A stretch of DNA of 58,482 nucleotides from Byssochlamys sp. IMV 00236 (GCA_001931875.2 MSJH02000646.1:1-58482), one strand, 5' to 3'; counted from the stretch's first letter, positions 1 to 12,559 are shown. The notes: a model not told the origin generated them from the letters alone. Translations and numbers: made by a program.

Positions 1-59
1 TTTTTTTTGGTTTTTTTTTTTTTTGATTCTTGTCTTTACCTAGATTATTCTATTGATAG

Positions 60-1254
60 ATGCAGGCACTTGATTTCGAAGTTGTTTCTCCACCGGCTGA
101 CAGCATATCTTCACTCGCTTTCTCACCTCAAGCGGATATTTTAGCTGCAGCTTCTTGGGATAGTGCTGTAGGCATCACTAGATAGAATTAGCATTTCACA
201 TCGACTCACCTCATATTAAAGGTTAGACTGTATGAAGTACAACCCACAGGAAATACTGTACCAAAAGCGTCCTACAACCATGAAGGGCCCGTGCTGTGTG
301 TGGATTGGAGTAAAGTAAGAACTGATTGTTTTGATTATATATAAAAGAAATTAACCATCCATCAGGACGGAACAGCAGTTGTCTCTGGTGGAACAGATAA
401 GGCAGCTCGAATGTACAATATAGTGACTGGACAAAGTACTCAAGTAGCTGCCCATGACGAACCGATCAAAGCTGTCAAATTTTTAGATGGACAAGCCAAT
501 ATACTAGCAACTGGAAGTTGGGACAAGACAATCAAGTACTGGGATACGCGGTCACCTACGCCTGTTGGCACAGTACAACTCCCAGAACGACTTTATTCGA
601 TGGATACCAAGAACGGATTATTGGTTGCAGCTACGGCTGATAGATATGTACTTGTGTTCAACCTGAGTAATCCAACGACTATATACAAAAAGACGATATC
701 ACCTCTTAAATGGCAATCACGCGCCGTGTCATGTTTTATTGATGGCAAAGGGTATGCAATTGGTTCAATTGAGGGTCGTTTAGGTATTCAATACATTGAT
801 GAGGCTGAGAGCGCGTAAGTATTTCATCTTGGACAAGTTCATGTGATTAAACCTGTATATAGTAAAAACTTTTCATTCAAATGTCACCGTGATGAAACAA
901 AGAATGTATATTCAGTCAATTCGATAGCATTTCATCCAGTATCAGGTACCTTTGCTACTACAGGTGCAGATGGAACAGTCACTTTCTGGGACAAGGACAG
1001 TAAGCAGAGATTAAGCTCATTACCAAGACAAAACAACACGATCGCATGTGGTGCATATAATAGAAACGGAACTATTTTTGCATATGGCATAAGTTATGAT
1101 TGGACAAAGGTAATATATAACAAGATGAGGGATAGGGATTAGAGTTAAAGTATGGATAATATAGGGTTATAAGCTTTATCCTACTGAAGGGTTAGTCAAC
1201 AGGATTATGCTTCATGCAATGAAAGATGATGAATGGAAGCCTCGCAAGAAATAA
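60..1254 (+). CDS. RAE1: RAE1/Gle2 mRNA export WD40 protein (5' end probably missing)
   Basis: WD40 beta-propeller of the RAE1/Gle2 family, which docks at the nuclear pore and helps export mRNA. Five exons join in phase: 60-167, 222-314, 366-814, 863-1109 and 1165-1254, giving about 328 aa. Visible are the early DFEVVSPP...DSISSLAFSPQ block, repeated GS/GTDK...W-D propeller blades, the family FSFKCHR segment and the C-terminal DWTKG...KPRKK tail. Bases 58-59 are AG just before the ATG at 60, so this may be an internal exon; known family members carry about 20 further N-terminal residues, so the true start probably lies off the window. The introns are 48-55 bases. Family assignment is strong; the start is uncertain. 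Confidence 0.9.
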
Positions 1255-1711
1255 AGTTGCAGATATGCATAAATTGATTTCATTTTGTAAATAAACATTT
1301 ACTACAAACTTTTCTCATAAATGTCATTTTCTATGTATAAACATCAAATATTGAGTCAGATCTAATGGAAAGGGAAAAAACAGGGAAGGGAAATAATTTA
1401 TCCCTCAAAAATAACATCTGCTTAGTCAACCGGAGATCACGAAATCAAAAAACATTTAGTTTATCCATTTGATTTTCTAGACTCTTTAAAAGCACATGTG
1501 TATAAAAAACAAACAATATATCTTTTTCTCTTTTCTTTACTTATCATCATGCACATCCTTTCATCTTCACCTGACTTTATAAAGTTTATACCTTTTCATT
1601 CAACTGCAAATACCATTCATTTAAGGTAACTTTGTCCAATGAAATTTGTATTGTTCACGCCTAAAAAAAAAAACTTTTTTTTTTGTATTCTTTCTTTTTA
1701 TAATAAGCCCG
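1255..1711. other. Intergenic region, RAE1 3' side and arrestin-gene promoter
   Basis: No coding frame is supported. The first part has AATAAA-like polyadenylation signals (around 1290). The second part is CT-rich and T-rich and probably forms the promoter and leader of the next gene. Confidence 0.5.
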
Positions 1712-3165
1712 ATGCAACTTGTACATAATCCCGACTTTCACATCACCTTGGAAACAGATCACATAATTCTACATGGCAGTGTAGAAGAATCAGCTGGTGT
1801 CATATTAAGGGGCTCAGTCATATTAAACTGTCAAGAAACAACCAAGGTCAAGTCTGTTTCCTTAAAGTTTATTGGGAAAGCAAAAGTCAACTGGACTGAA
1901 GGTTTAAACAATTAAAAGGTTATTTATATACTCTTTTTCTTATTGTAAAAAAAAAAAAGGACTTGGATCCCATCAAAAACATTATAAAGACGAAAAGACG
2001 ATCATCAAGCATGAATGGAGTTTCTTACCGCTTAAACGTAAAACGTATCATTTACCCGAAGGACATTATAAATGGTAAGTTTCCATTTGCATATTGGCGC
2101 ATTATAAAAAAAATAACAACATTGACAGGGACTTTGAAATTCCTTTACCCGGTGATCTACCGGAGACTGTAGATCATGAATTAGGTCAAGTATACTATCG
2201 TCTAAAGGCAGTCGTCGAGCGACCTACTTTCTCTATAAACTATACAGATCGAAAATCAATACGCGTCTCTCGTATGCTCCTCTCTTCCTCCCTCGAATTG
2301 ACACAGCCTATGGTGATCTCCAATACCTGGGTGGATAAATTGAGCTATGATATCAGCGTACCAAGCAAAGTATTCACCATGGGAAGCACTATACCAATTA
2401 CATTTGCTTTATTGCCTATTGCGCCTGATTTACAAGTTCGATCTGTCTCTTGCGTATTAAAGGAATATATCACACTAACATGTGCTGATCATTCAAAGAT
2501 GGAAGGAAAAGTAGTTAAACATTTGAGAGACGAGAGCTTTTCATCAGGACCAGATGCATGGACAAAGACAGAGCTATTACCAGTGCCCAACATTCAATCA
2601 CATCAAATACAGACAGATTCAATTTGTGATCTTTTAAAGATTAAGCACAAGTTGAAATTTACAGTATCACTAGAAAATGCAGATGGTCATATATCAGGTA
2701 CATGAACTTTGCCACAGACATAGATAAAGACACTAATATATATATATATACAATATAGAACTTAGAGCAGCCATTCCAATCGTGATCGCAGAAGTTTCTC
2801 CAGAAGATGAGAACGCCTTACCTTCCTATGAGGATGCTTGGAGGTCAGCACCATATGATCCACAGCAAGTTGCTAATCTTATCGCAAGAGGGGATTTACC
2901 ACCATCTATTGCAATTTATGCACCAAATGCTGCTGCTACGGTAGCCAATAGCACGCTTAGTTCTTCAGACACTGAAGATGAAGAATCCAGCACTCGTCCT
3001 TCGACTCCAACAAGCACTCAAATGACCGATCCATGGGAAGGCATTGATCTGTCTAGAGTACCTTCTTATACAACAGCTATTAGGTCGAATAGGCTATATA
3101 GCTTTTCTGGGACATTGCCTGGATATGAATCAGTTGTAGCCACACCAGGAAGAACAAGAGACTAA
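1712..3165 (+). CDS. Arrestin-domain (alpha-arrestin-like) protein
   Basis: Four exons (1712-1901, 1960-2074, 2129-2697, 2759-3165) join in consistent phase to about 426 aa. The N-terminal beta-sandwich carries ITLETDHIILHG...GVILRGSV and a later KHEWSFLPL...YHLPEGHYKW...FEIPLPGDLPE block, typical of the arrestin N domain in ART/ARRDC proteins. An arrestin C-like region follows. The tail (about residue 340 onward) is low-complexity, with Ser/Thr runs and LPSYEDAW and VPSYTTA, which resemble PPxY-type ubiquitin-ligase docking sites but lack the strict PPxY. Such proteins generally bring Rsp5/Nedd4-type ligases to membrane transporters. I start at ATG 1712 because the arrestin homology begins there; an upstream ATG at 1646 would need a poly-A/T-rich segment. 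Confidence 0.8.
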
Positions 3166-3330
3166 GATACTATACTGTACATATTATCAACTACAATTAC
3201 AACCCCCTTGTCTTTTTAATATTTTTGTCAATTGTGTTTCACTCACAAAAAATTAACCAAACGTCATTATTATTAGATATCCCTTTTCTTTCTTCTTTCT
3301 ATTATTACACAGCAATAAACCTCTATATTC

Positions 3331-6300
3331 ATGCCTTTATTGGCCCTTCAAACTTTTCAAGGCTATCTATCCAAGACATACTTTTGCCCTTGGGGTGTAA
3401 AATGCGCCTCTTACTCTTGGACAATACTACTTTCGTCACTCTTTTGTATATTCTTACTGTCTTATCCAGTCATTCAACCCTTTCCACCACGAGTGTTTGT
3501 AGATGGACACCTTTGGCTGTTCTCGCCACACATTTATACAACAGATAGCTATTCGCTCAAGGTGCAGCGCAACTTTATCGTAAAACAAATTAGAATACAT
3601 CATCAAAACCAGACACAGCTCTTTACTGACTCTAAATCGTTGTACAATCATTTGAATGATTTTACAGCAGTGGTAAACAAAGAGACCTACAGTTTACAGG
3701 ATATTTGTGCAACAGCGTACCCAAGCAAACACTGTCTATTTCATTCTCCCTTTGAAGAACAAACTGCTTCATATACTCTTGGCGCAAAAAAGATATCTCC
3801 TTACACTGGATTATCCTTTCATCCACTCTCAGTCCTTGGAAACGCGACCTTTGACTCTAGGGGACGCTTATCGAGTTTTGATTCAGTGATTCTGACTTTT
3901 ATCTTGAAAGATACGCAGCATGCATTAGATATTTGGAATCAATTACTACATTCAGTCCTACAGCAAGCAAATCAATCCAGCCCACTCATACAGCGTAGTC
4001 TTAACCTTCCAAACTTTGTTGTACAATACAAGGTAAGTCCTTGTTTCAAAAACTTGGCCAATAATAACATGTTGTATAGTGGATGTCATGTATGATCCCA
4101 TTCTCTGCGCTCCCCGTGATTGCCTTGCTGGCTATTGGCATATATATAATGATGATAAATCAATTTGGAAAAGTCAGCATTATTAAATCAAAGCCTGGAT
4201 TAGCAATAACGGCTATTTTTCTGACATTTGTCTGCTACACATCTACCAGAGGCGTCTTTTACTTTTTAAATATCAACATCGACAGCAGTCTTTGGTTTTT
4301 ACACATGCTCATATCCGCCACATCAGTACTTGAACATGCAATGATATTAACAGGCTCAGTTATTTCCATCAAGGACGATTTGAATCGACAGGAGAGAATA
4401 GGCAAAGGTAAGCCAAATTTACACAACATAGCTGCTGTAATTAACTTCCTGATAGGGTTACAAAAAGTGGGTGTATCCATGACCACCACACTTCTTGGAG
4501 AACTGTTTGTGGTCTTTATTGGGTCCCAAATGGATGCGTTCAACGTTAGTCTGTTTTGTCTTTTCTCTGCAGTTACCTTGATTATGGCCTATGTTTTAAG
4601 TCTTAGCATGTTTCTCGCCGTACTTTCGATTGATACAAGGAGAGCAGAAGTAGATCATAAAGATACACACACCAAATAAAAGTATACCCAATATGACAAT
4701 TATTATAGCTTACGGATCTAGGTACTCATGAAAGCAAGGTAAATCAGCAAAGTGAGACAATTGCAACGTATACAGAGGACAATTACGGCATGAAGTTTAG
4801 ATCAAGAAGAGCTGTGAATGCATTCTTGGTAAAGCTATATAGAAAATGCGATTACAATGGTCAGACTTTTAAACGATGTTTATAGTTGTGCCTCGTCATT
4901 CTCATTCTCTACATTTTACAACCCAACATGAACGACACATATCAAATTCTCAGTAAACAGATGATGATACCCGATAGAGATACCATGACCATGTCTAATC
5001 TATTCTGGAAGAGCATCGATCCTTTGCATCAAAACCAGCAGCTCTTGATCACTCCACCGGATATCATTTTCCTTGGAATAAATAATTCTTCTTCCATTGA
5101 GCAAAGATATCTTCAAGTTAGCAAGTATTATACGAAAAAGTACCCATTGATGCTCCAATCTATCATGACAGTTGTCCACCAAAGTGAATACCTTGATCCG
5201 TTCCAACCCCTTTTACTATGCATCGCTGGCGTGAATTTACCTAGCCTTGTCCTATCGCTCATGCTTGTATCAATCGTCACCTGGATGTCGCCCTCCTTGC
5301 GCGAAAAGAAATTACTTCCGGCCCTCCAACAGGCATTTATTCGCGTATGCACCTACATTGTGCGGGTTATCGTCAGCACCGGAATTGTCTCTGTAAATAC
5401 CGCAGCAGAGGATTCGCTCATTCGTAGAGTGGCCATGACCCAAGAACACTATAATGAAGATGGGGTACATACAGGTGCGATATCCTGGCAACGTCAATTC
5501 AGTAAACTGCAAATCAATAACTGTTTACGAAACATATCAGTAAAGACACTCAAAGGCCGCCACACGGCTGACGTGCACTCTCTTTCCGCAACTGCTCGGT
5601 TGGTTGTATCCGCTGGACAAGATGGGCAACTCAATCTGTGGGACATCAAACGAAAGACTTGGATGGCAAGACTAGACAAGATGATCAAATTGAATGGAGG
5701 CCATTGGGTCGCAGAGCAAATTAATTCAGAGTATTATCATCTTCATGAAACGGATGTGATGGCGGCCAGCCATCGATATTCCAAAAAGAACTTTATCGAA
5801 AGAAGGCAGGCCCCACTTGCTATGTGTGTCAAGGTGGATGACGAACATCGATGGGTTGCAGCAGGGTATGGCGATGGGACCGTACGCTTGTGGGAGGTTA
5901 AAACGCTCTATCTTTTATTTGAACTAACAGTGGACAGCAAATCAAAGGAAATTGACAAAGCTGACTTATACCACTCAGCAGTTACTCCAAAGCGTGTAAT
6001 ATACATTGACTTTCTTCAAGATGAAGGTATCGACCAGGACAATATCACAAAGCATTACTCTCTGCTTGTACTGCATAGGGACGGCACTCTTTGCGAATGG
6101 AATGTTTCTGATGGTAAGATGATAAGCTCAACTAATACAAATCATACCAAGGCTATCCATGCTACCCATCTCTTTATAAAAGATGGTCAACAATACTTCT
6201 TTACGGGCTCAAGCGATGGGCAGATAAAGTGTTGGGAGAGAATGAAATCCAAGGACTCCAACTCAACGCGGTTTGACTGGACTTGTCGATATGTAATAAC

Positions 6301-7279
6301 CCATCGAGACAATCATCATGCAGCCACTAGTATAGCAGCAGCCAAATCAAGTTGCAACTCATTTAGCATTTTGGTGTCAGGAGCAAGCGATGGTAGTGTA
6401 AAAGTGTGGAATATGGATACGGGGGATGCATTGTTTACATTGTCACAAGGCAGTGATCATATAGCGTCTCGAAGAACGAGCATTTCGGAGCATGCTTCGT
6501 TCCTAATTGGACGAAACGAGACGCAAGAAGAAAATGAGTCATTTACAGCTGACCACAATGGTCATATCATTCAAGTAGCTGTAGAAAGCTTTAAAGATAT
6601 AGAATACCCTACCTCAATTCATTCCAACACACCCTTTGTCTTTATGGTTGCCTCAAGTTCACTAGACGGTACAGTGCATATCTGGCGTTTAGACATTGAC
6701 GACCAAAAACCAGATGATGCAGTCCCAGGTTCTTCTCGACCACCTTCTCGTAGGCATGTTGGATACCTTATTCCCGAACTATCTTCCGTTTCTTTAAACA
6801 GCGAAAAAGAATGCAGCATAAAAGAACACCAGGTTCATTATCTTGGTCTGCTAGAACAATTGGGTGGGAAAAACCTAGTGTTTTGTAAAAATAACGTTCT
6901 GTCTGGCGTCCGACGCGTACAAAATAGATGGTATGCTTGGTTTATACCATTACAGTATCACCACACACATGTGTCTGCATCCAACCAATTATGCATTCCT
7001 TCAGTCAGCTATGATCTTGATAGAGAAGACCAAACCACTTTTGGACAACATCATACGACTGCACTATGGAAGAGATTGTTTCATATCCATCCCAAAGAGA
7101 AATCGTTGAATCATGAAAATGCATCTCTACAGGGTCGTAGCTTTGAAGAGGAGGATGCATCTGATTTGCTGCCATTTACTACTGTGCAAAATATAGTTAC
7201 TACAGATGGATATGGTTTCGCCTGTGATTATGGTAATTTTATAAAAATCATTTCATTTGACGACGCTTTAAAAAAATAA
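3331..7279 (+). CDS. SCAP: SREBP cleavage-activating protein (SCAP)
   Basis: Sterol-sensing escort protein that carries the SREBP transcription factor from ER to Golgi. Exons 3331-4032, 4080-4649, 4709-4828 and 4886-7279 join phase 0 throughout, giving about 1261 aa. The N-terminus has one hydrophobic helix (about residues 27-50) after the family motif GVKCASYSW, then a lumenal loop. Residues about 240-440 hold the polytopic sterol-sensing domain, including the conserved FLAVLSIDTRRAEL transition created by splicing exon 2 to 3. A further hydrophobic segment follows near residue 465 and another near 575. The C-terminal half is a cytosolic WD40 propeller with blades ending in LNLWD, VRLWE, IKCWE, VKVWN and VHIWR. 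Introns are 47, 59 and 57 bases. Length and architecture match SCAP; no SREBP or INSIG gene is in the window. Confidence 0.92.
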
Positions 7280-7806
7280 TCAGGGCATTTCCTTTTAAAT
7301 AAAATGAACAGCAGAGTAGATTACGTAGCAGCCTTTTATGGTACATTTCTTTATTTTTGCTGTTCACTCTACCAATCGCGGCCAGGGCCGCGCTTTTTGT
7401 TCTGTAATAGCTATGACATTTAATCTACTGAAAGAATATTAAGACGTACAGCGAATATTGCTTGCATTATTCGACATTCTAGTGAAGATTTCTATAAAGA
7501 ACTATACATTTAAACTAATGAAACGAATAGCTTACTATCAATATATGAAGAAGCATTCAGGACACTTCAAAGCCTAAAAGTCAAGTATATAAAGACAATA
7601 AGGTTTAAAAATGTGGCTGTCATGTCTCCCGGAACTTTGAGATTTTTGTCGGATAATTGATTTCATTATCAGATTTTACTTTTTCTCCCGCATCGGATCT
7701 CTATAATTATCTGATTTTTTTTCTCCCGATTCAGATCTTTCTCAAACATCTCTTGTAACACTTTTAATAAACTAGCCATTTTCCTCCTTTTCCCCTTTTT
7801 ATAATC
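7280..7806. other. Intergenic region with GC-rich palindrome and CT-rich promoter
   Basis: No gene seen. It holds SCAP polyadenylation-like AAATAAAAT near 7298, a GC-rich palindrome around 7376-7391, and CT-rich stretches with a repeated TCTCCCG motif near 7685 and 7725 that probably belong to the next gene's promoter. Confidence 0.5.
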
Positions 7807-9212
7807 ATGGTAGCTTCAAACATCACCGAGATTAAGAATATTGTGTTTATTGGTGCTTCTAGTGCAGGTAAAGGAAAAGTGTAAATTATCTTTTGATATG
7901 TAGTAATCAATGAAGCAATCGACAGCCATGGGTCCTAGTCTTTCCTGGCTAGAAGACCATATAGAGGGTTATCGACTTGTTTTAATTGAAGAAAAAACAC
8001 ATTACAACCACGTCTTTGCTTTCCCTCGCGCATCAGTTCTTTCTGGATTCGAGGATGAGCTGTTTATTCCCTATGATAACCTGTTTAATGGGGATGATAC
8101 TATTGGCAAAGTCATTAATGCTAGAGCTACTGCTATTCACAAAGATTATATCGAGCTTGACCGCAAAGTTCCGGGTTTCGGTGAAAAGGTGGAATATGAA
8201 TACTTAGTCTACACTGCTGGTACGAAAATCCCCGCACCTGGTCGCTTCAATGATATTGTCACAAAAGAAGCTGGTATTGATGCCTTGAAACGTTATCAAA
8301 AGCTGATTCAAGAAAGTGAAAAGCCTGTGATTATTGGTGCTGGCGCAGTAGGCTTAGGTATAAAAAAAAAAAAAAAAAAAAAAAAAGAACTTTTTCCATG
8401 TACTTATCTGAAAATAGAGCTGGCAGCTGAAATTAAAGAGCACTATCCAGAGAAGCATGTTACCCTCGTACATTCCCGTAACCGATATTTACCAAGATAC
8501 AAAGTTAGCGTCGATGTAATGATTTATAACATCTTGAAAAAGGCGGGTATAAAGCAGGTACTTGGTGATCGTGTGATCTTGCCTCCTAATGGGTTCCCGT
8601 TGGAAGTAAAACCTATTGAAATTCAAACAAAAGGAGGCAATACTATCCATGGTGATTTGGCTGTAAGTCTTGTCGTATTTACATAGCGTGAAATCTCACT
8701 ATTCTTCTAAACAGATTATGTGCATCGGTATGACACCCAACAGTGAGCTCATGAAGGCTCTGTCTCCAGACACAATCAACAAGGACAACGGATTTATCAA
8801 AGTAAAGCCTACAATGCAAATTCTAGACGAAAGATATCCAAATATATTTGCAGCCGGAGATGTCATTGACCACACAGATGTTAAAACAGGGCATTATGCT
8901 TGGATGCAAGGTCTCGCTGCTCTAACAAATATCAGAAAGTTGATCAATGGTGCATCTTATGACTCATTGGAGCCTTACAAAAGTAAAGACCTTGCCTTAA
9001 TTAAGGTTATCCTTGGAAAGGTAATCTATAGAAACTGTGAGAGATGTGCTTAAAAACTGACTATTTTATAGAAAGAAGCAGTTATGCAAACTCACGTTTT
9101 GGGGCCCTTGGTAGCAGTTGGGTCCTGGATCGCTGGGAGATCCATCCCTCATAACGTTTATGCTACAACGCTTGCTGAAATGCTAAAGGCTAAACCATCC
9201 AAAGATGCGTAA
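7807..9212 (+). CDS. AIFM2/FSP1-like FAD-dependent NAD(P)H oxidoreductase
   Basis: Pyridine nucleotide-disulfide oxidoreductase of the AIF-like/AMID group, which uses FAD and NAD(P)H to reduce quinones. Exons 7807-7867, 7926-8357, 8418-8662, 8715-9020 and 9072-9212 join in phase to about 394 aa. The first exon carries the dinucleotide-binding strand (IVFIGASSA). Then come the family segment YNHVFAFPRASV, an internal NAD-binding Rossmann motif VIIGAGAVGLELAAE (completed only after splicing), and the FAD-binding C-terminal IFAAGDVIDH. Intron 2 (8358-8417) contains a run of about 24 A. The first acceptor (7925) is chosen because earlier AGs lead to stops. It could instead be called an NDH-2-like enzyme, but order and length fit AIFM2 better. 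Confidence 0.85.
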
Positions 9213-9253
9213 ACTATTTTTTATAGAAAATATTGTCAAATAAAACCAACATT

Positions 9254-10161
9254 TTATTCATCTTTGGCACGCCTCTTGTAGTTAATCATCTTTTCTCCGT
9301 GAGCAAAAAGTTTTGATAAGGATGCAAAGCCAAACGCAAATGAACTAATTGTCCATCGAAGTGTGTTGTATGGACTATACCATCCTCTGATCAAACAGAT
9401 GCCTAGGGTAAATAAGCCTTCTGCAAGATGGCATATGATTGCCCCTTGGAAAATCTTTTTAATCAATGAAGCTGTCAAAAATTCACGCAACTTGTACATA
9501 AACAGAGGGAAATTATTCAGCAAGAATTCATCTGAAGCATAGGCTAGTAATGCATTTACTCCAAGGCCAAGAGTAATCAACATCTGCCAATGAAAATCTA
9601 CAGAGTAGAATGCATCTTCTTCAACTGGTGCGAGTGATACATCGTTTGTCCTTATTCTTTTTCCACCTTTTGATTTATGAGTCTCACGGGAAGTACTCGG
9701 AGGACTTTGCTTGGCTGCTTCTTGGATTGCTTCCAAGGGTGGTAAACTTGCCATTGTCACAGGCTATTCAATTCATTTGATCAGTTTTTTCTTTTTTCTT
9801 TTCAAAAAGTCAAGCTAATACCATTCCTAGTGCAGTTTCTGCTTCTTTTGCCATGGATTCCAGAATGGGTGGGACATCCTCTATTTTAGTCACTGGAGCA
9901 TTGTATTCAATAAAAGCTTCATGTTCTGAGTTATCAGATGTTTTATAAGTTATTATAAACCCTTTTGAATTGAGTGCTTTAAACGAAGCACTAACAGCAT
10001 CTTTTTTCTTTGAGAAGTACTTTACATATGCCAAACTGACACCTTTTTAACAATAAATAACTATACGTATTTTTAAACGAGCACTCACTTTTCTGTTCAC
10101 TCATATAATTTGCAAGTGGGATTCCAGAAAGTGCAACAGAATCAGGAATTGGAGTAGCCAT
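9254..10161 (-). CDS. DUF2470-like domain fused to a membrane domain (DUF4499/TMEM254-like)
   Basis: Three exons on the minus strand: 10161-10089, 10042-9822 and 9763-9254, joining to about 267 aa. The first reading, two separate small genes, fails: the upstream frame runs into a stop at 9810-9812, but a 58-base GT...AG intron (9764-9821) removes it and enters the downstream frame in phase 0. Residues about 15-95 (YMSEQ...LAYVKYFS...NSKGFIITY) resemble DUF2470, a fold seen at the ends of haem-utilisation and pyridoxamine-oxidase-like proteins. After a Ser/Lys-rich linker, three or four hydrophobic stretches follow, with RWTISSFAFGFASLSKLF near the end, resembling DUF4499/TMEM254. I recall this fusion from other fungi but could not check it. 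The function is unknown. Confidence 0.7.
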
Positions 10162-10653
10162 TAGGAAGACAGTTTAGAGAAAAAATAAGGCAAGTATTTT
10201 TTTTTTTTAACTGCATAAATCATCGGAGCATCAAATAATCATCATGATTATTTAGTCACAGTCAATTAGAGATTAGCTTGATTCAAAAAAGGAAAACAAA
10301 TTGGTCACTTTACTGAAATAGTTTTAGCTACAGTGCATGAAAAGGATAAGATCAACAATAGAGGTGTTTTATTCAAAACAAGTACGCGTAAAAGTAAACA
10401 AGTTCATTAACGTGACAGACAAACGTCATAGTATTGTAGGACACTGGGTTGTATGTCGCAGAGGAATATTTACCTCCACCCGCATTGGGTTAACCTCCAT
10501 GGGAGCCTTTAACAAATTTTACTACACAGGCGCACTACAGTTTATATCGCTTCTTTAATATGCAAATGTAATGTGCGCACTATAAGAAAATACCCTGCAC
10601 TTGCATAATCAAGCCTTCTTATGAATCATTAATTGATACTGTGACTTTCACTA
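10162..10653. other. Intergenic region before a Tc1-like element
   Basis: No convincing gene. One 73-codon frame (10337-10558) shows no domain and is probably chance. CTACAGTGC occurs at 10328-10336 and again at 10651-10659, the latter being the left end of the adjacent transposon, so an older element edge may lie here. Confidence 0.3.
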
Positions 10654-12173
10654 CAGTGCTTCCACCGTCATTTGGACATTTTTTTGAACTCCAATTGGTA
10701 ACTTTTTCTATATTCATTTGGTCATTTTTGTAAATTTCATTTGGTCGTTACTGAGATCTTCATTTTACTTTTGCAATGAGTCATAACAAAAACACTCACT
10801 TTTTCTATGAAAACGGTACTGGTGATATTTTTGACAAGCAAGGTCAGGAAGCACCGAGTTACGTCGAGGATAAATCATTTCGCTTAAAGGGTTTGACAGA
10901 TCTTCGAAAGTATATCAAAAACCAGAACATTCAGGTTGAAGCAAGATCTTCAGCCGACGCTGAGGTGAAAGAGGCCGAACTTAAGAAGGAGAGGGTTCTT
11001 CAGTAGAACGCCTATACACTCGAAGATTGTGAGCGTTAGTTTTATTTTTTGAAGAAAAAGCTTATGAAGCCAAAGCAAGCAGCCCTAGTAGCCAATGTCA
11101 GTTACGAAACTGCTCGCAAATGGAAAAAGACATACGAAGGATGACCTTAGAAAAATCCCGGTTAAAAAAAAACCAATAAAACGCTTAATAGGCCGGTCAG
11201 TAAGCTAAATGAAACCCATAAGACTCATTTAATCAATTTTTTTGATGAAGATTCTACGGCAACAGTCCAAAACGCAGTAGAGGACTTGGCTGCGAAGTTT
11301 ATGGGCTTGGACATAAAAAAGTCAAGGGTAGCCGAGTTCATGAAGGAGGAGTGCAACCTTAGTATTAAGGTTGTAAGTCGACATCCTGTTGCCAGGAACA
11401 AAGAGGAAAACCTTCAGAAGCGGGTGGATTGGGCTGAAAAGTGGATGAAAATGACATGGGCCATCTCAAGAACTATGTTTTTGTTGATGAGTCAGAATTT
11501 GACATCAGCATGCGTCGTAATCAAGGCTGGTTACCACGCGGCTCAAAAACAATCACCGAAACTCCATCCACAAAAGCTACCTTGCATAGTATTCTTGGTG
11601 TAATATCGGCAGTCGGGGTTGTTAACATGAAGCCAAGAGAGTCTGGAAATTTGAAGAGAAGAAAAATAGTGGGAGCTACAAAAAAAAGGCACCTGAAGAA
11701 CAATTATCTGTTCCTAAGGGTACTACAGTTGAACACTATCTTCAATTCATTAGCGATACCATGGATATCATGGATGAGTTTCCAGAAATGAAAGGTTACT
11801 TTATTATTATGGACAACGCTCCAATTCATGTTCCTGAAATGATTGACCCCATAATTATGCAGCGAGGTTACACCCCAGTGTATCTTCCACCTTACTCGCC
11901 CGAATTAAATCCAATCGAACAATTCTGGTCCATCATAAAGGCTAAAGTAAGACGAACCAAACTTAGTGATTTAGATACCCTTACAACTAGAACAATTGAG
12001 GCCGGTGAAGCTGCACCAATTTTTCACCTTGAAAACATTATTCAGCATTCAGTAAATCAGTTTGAAAAATGTAGAAACAAAGTAAAAGAAAATATCCAAA
12101 TAAAAATTTACCAATTGGTTTTTACATTCTGACCAATGATTTCAAAAAAATGCCCAAATGAAAAAGGTGAAAA
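10654..12173 (+). mobile_element. IS630/Tc1-mariner-like DNA transposon, degenerate
   Basis: The left end follows a TA dinucleotide (10652-10653) and reads CAGTGCTTCCACCGTCATTT, then GGACATTTTTTTGAACTCC. The right end holds the complementary block TTCAAAAAAATGCCCAAATG (12141-12160) and reaches a TA at 12174-12175. TA flanks and a DDE transposase inside are typical of Tc1/mariner elements. The terminal repeats have diverged in spacing, so exact ends are approximate. The right end overlaps a long perfect inverted repeat described separately. Confidence 0.65.
10776..12132 (+). pseudogene. Broken IS630/Tc1-like DDE transposase
   Basis: The pieces, in order, are an N-terminal segment (10776-11006), a helix-turn-helix-like segment with several stops (about 11060-11250, including SYETARKWKK), a segment at 11286-11450, the first catalytic part (11441-11680, VFVDESEFD) and the second (11761-12132, IIMDNAPIH and SPELNPIEQFW). 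The Asp, Asp and Glu of the DDE triad can each be seen. Frame breaks occur near 11450 and in the A-run at 11680-11687, plus stops between 11006 and 11220. No single intact reading frame exists, so this copy is inactive. Confidence 0.85.
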
Positions 12174-12348
12174 TAGGTTGCCCACTATTTACAAATAATT
12201 TGACTCGATTTCTGGTCAAAACAGCATAAGGCTCTTTATTTAAGCATTTAGGGAAGGTATTTATAGAATACCGGATGGAATTTTGTAAATGCTCAATAAG
12301 AATACCTTTGCTTCTTTTAATGACCTTCAAAGTAATTTTCACCTCGCT
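12109..12348. repeat. Left arm of a 240-bp perfect inverted repeat
   Basis: Read base by base, the reverse complement of this stretch equals 15565-15804 with no mismatch or gap that I could find. It starts TACCAATTGG and ends CACCTCGCT. Its outer part is the right end of the Tc1-like element; its inner part encodes, on the minus strand, the C-terminal end of a second related transposase (IEHLQNSIRYSINTFPKC). Confidence 0.9.
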
Positions 12349-12559
12349 CAGTCTAATAAAAATAAAAATAAATTGTAGAATATTCAGCACCAATAGTTAT
12401 TGTAACTATTCAATAAGAAGATATTTATTTAACATATTGATCATAGCATATGAAGGTTTATTGATATAAAGGGAGCAGTTAAACATATTGATATATATAA
12501 GGGCGCACCACGCAATATCACTTATGGAGTTACTCTTCATCATGTATGTCTCTGCCTTC

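Noticed and set aside
9810..10034. Separate small gene ending at the stop at 9810
   Set aside because: A 58-base intron removes that stop and joins in phase to the next frame, giving one gene.
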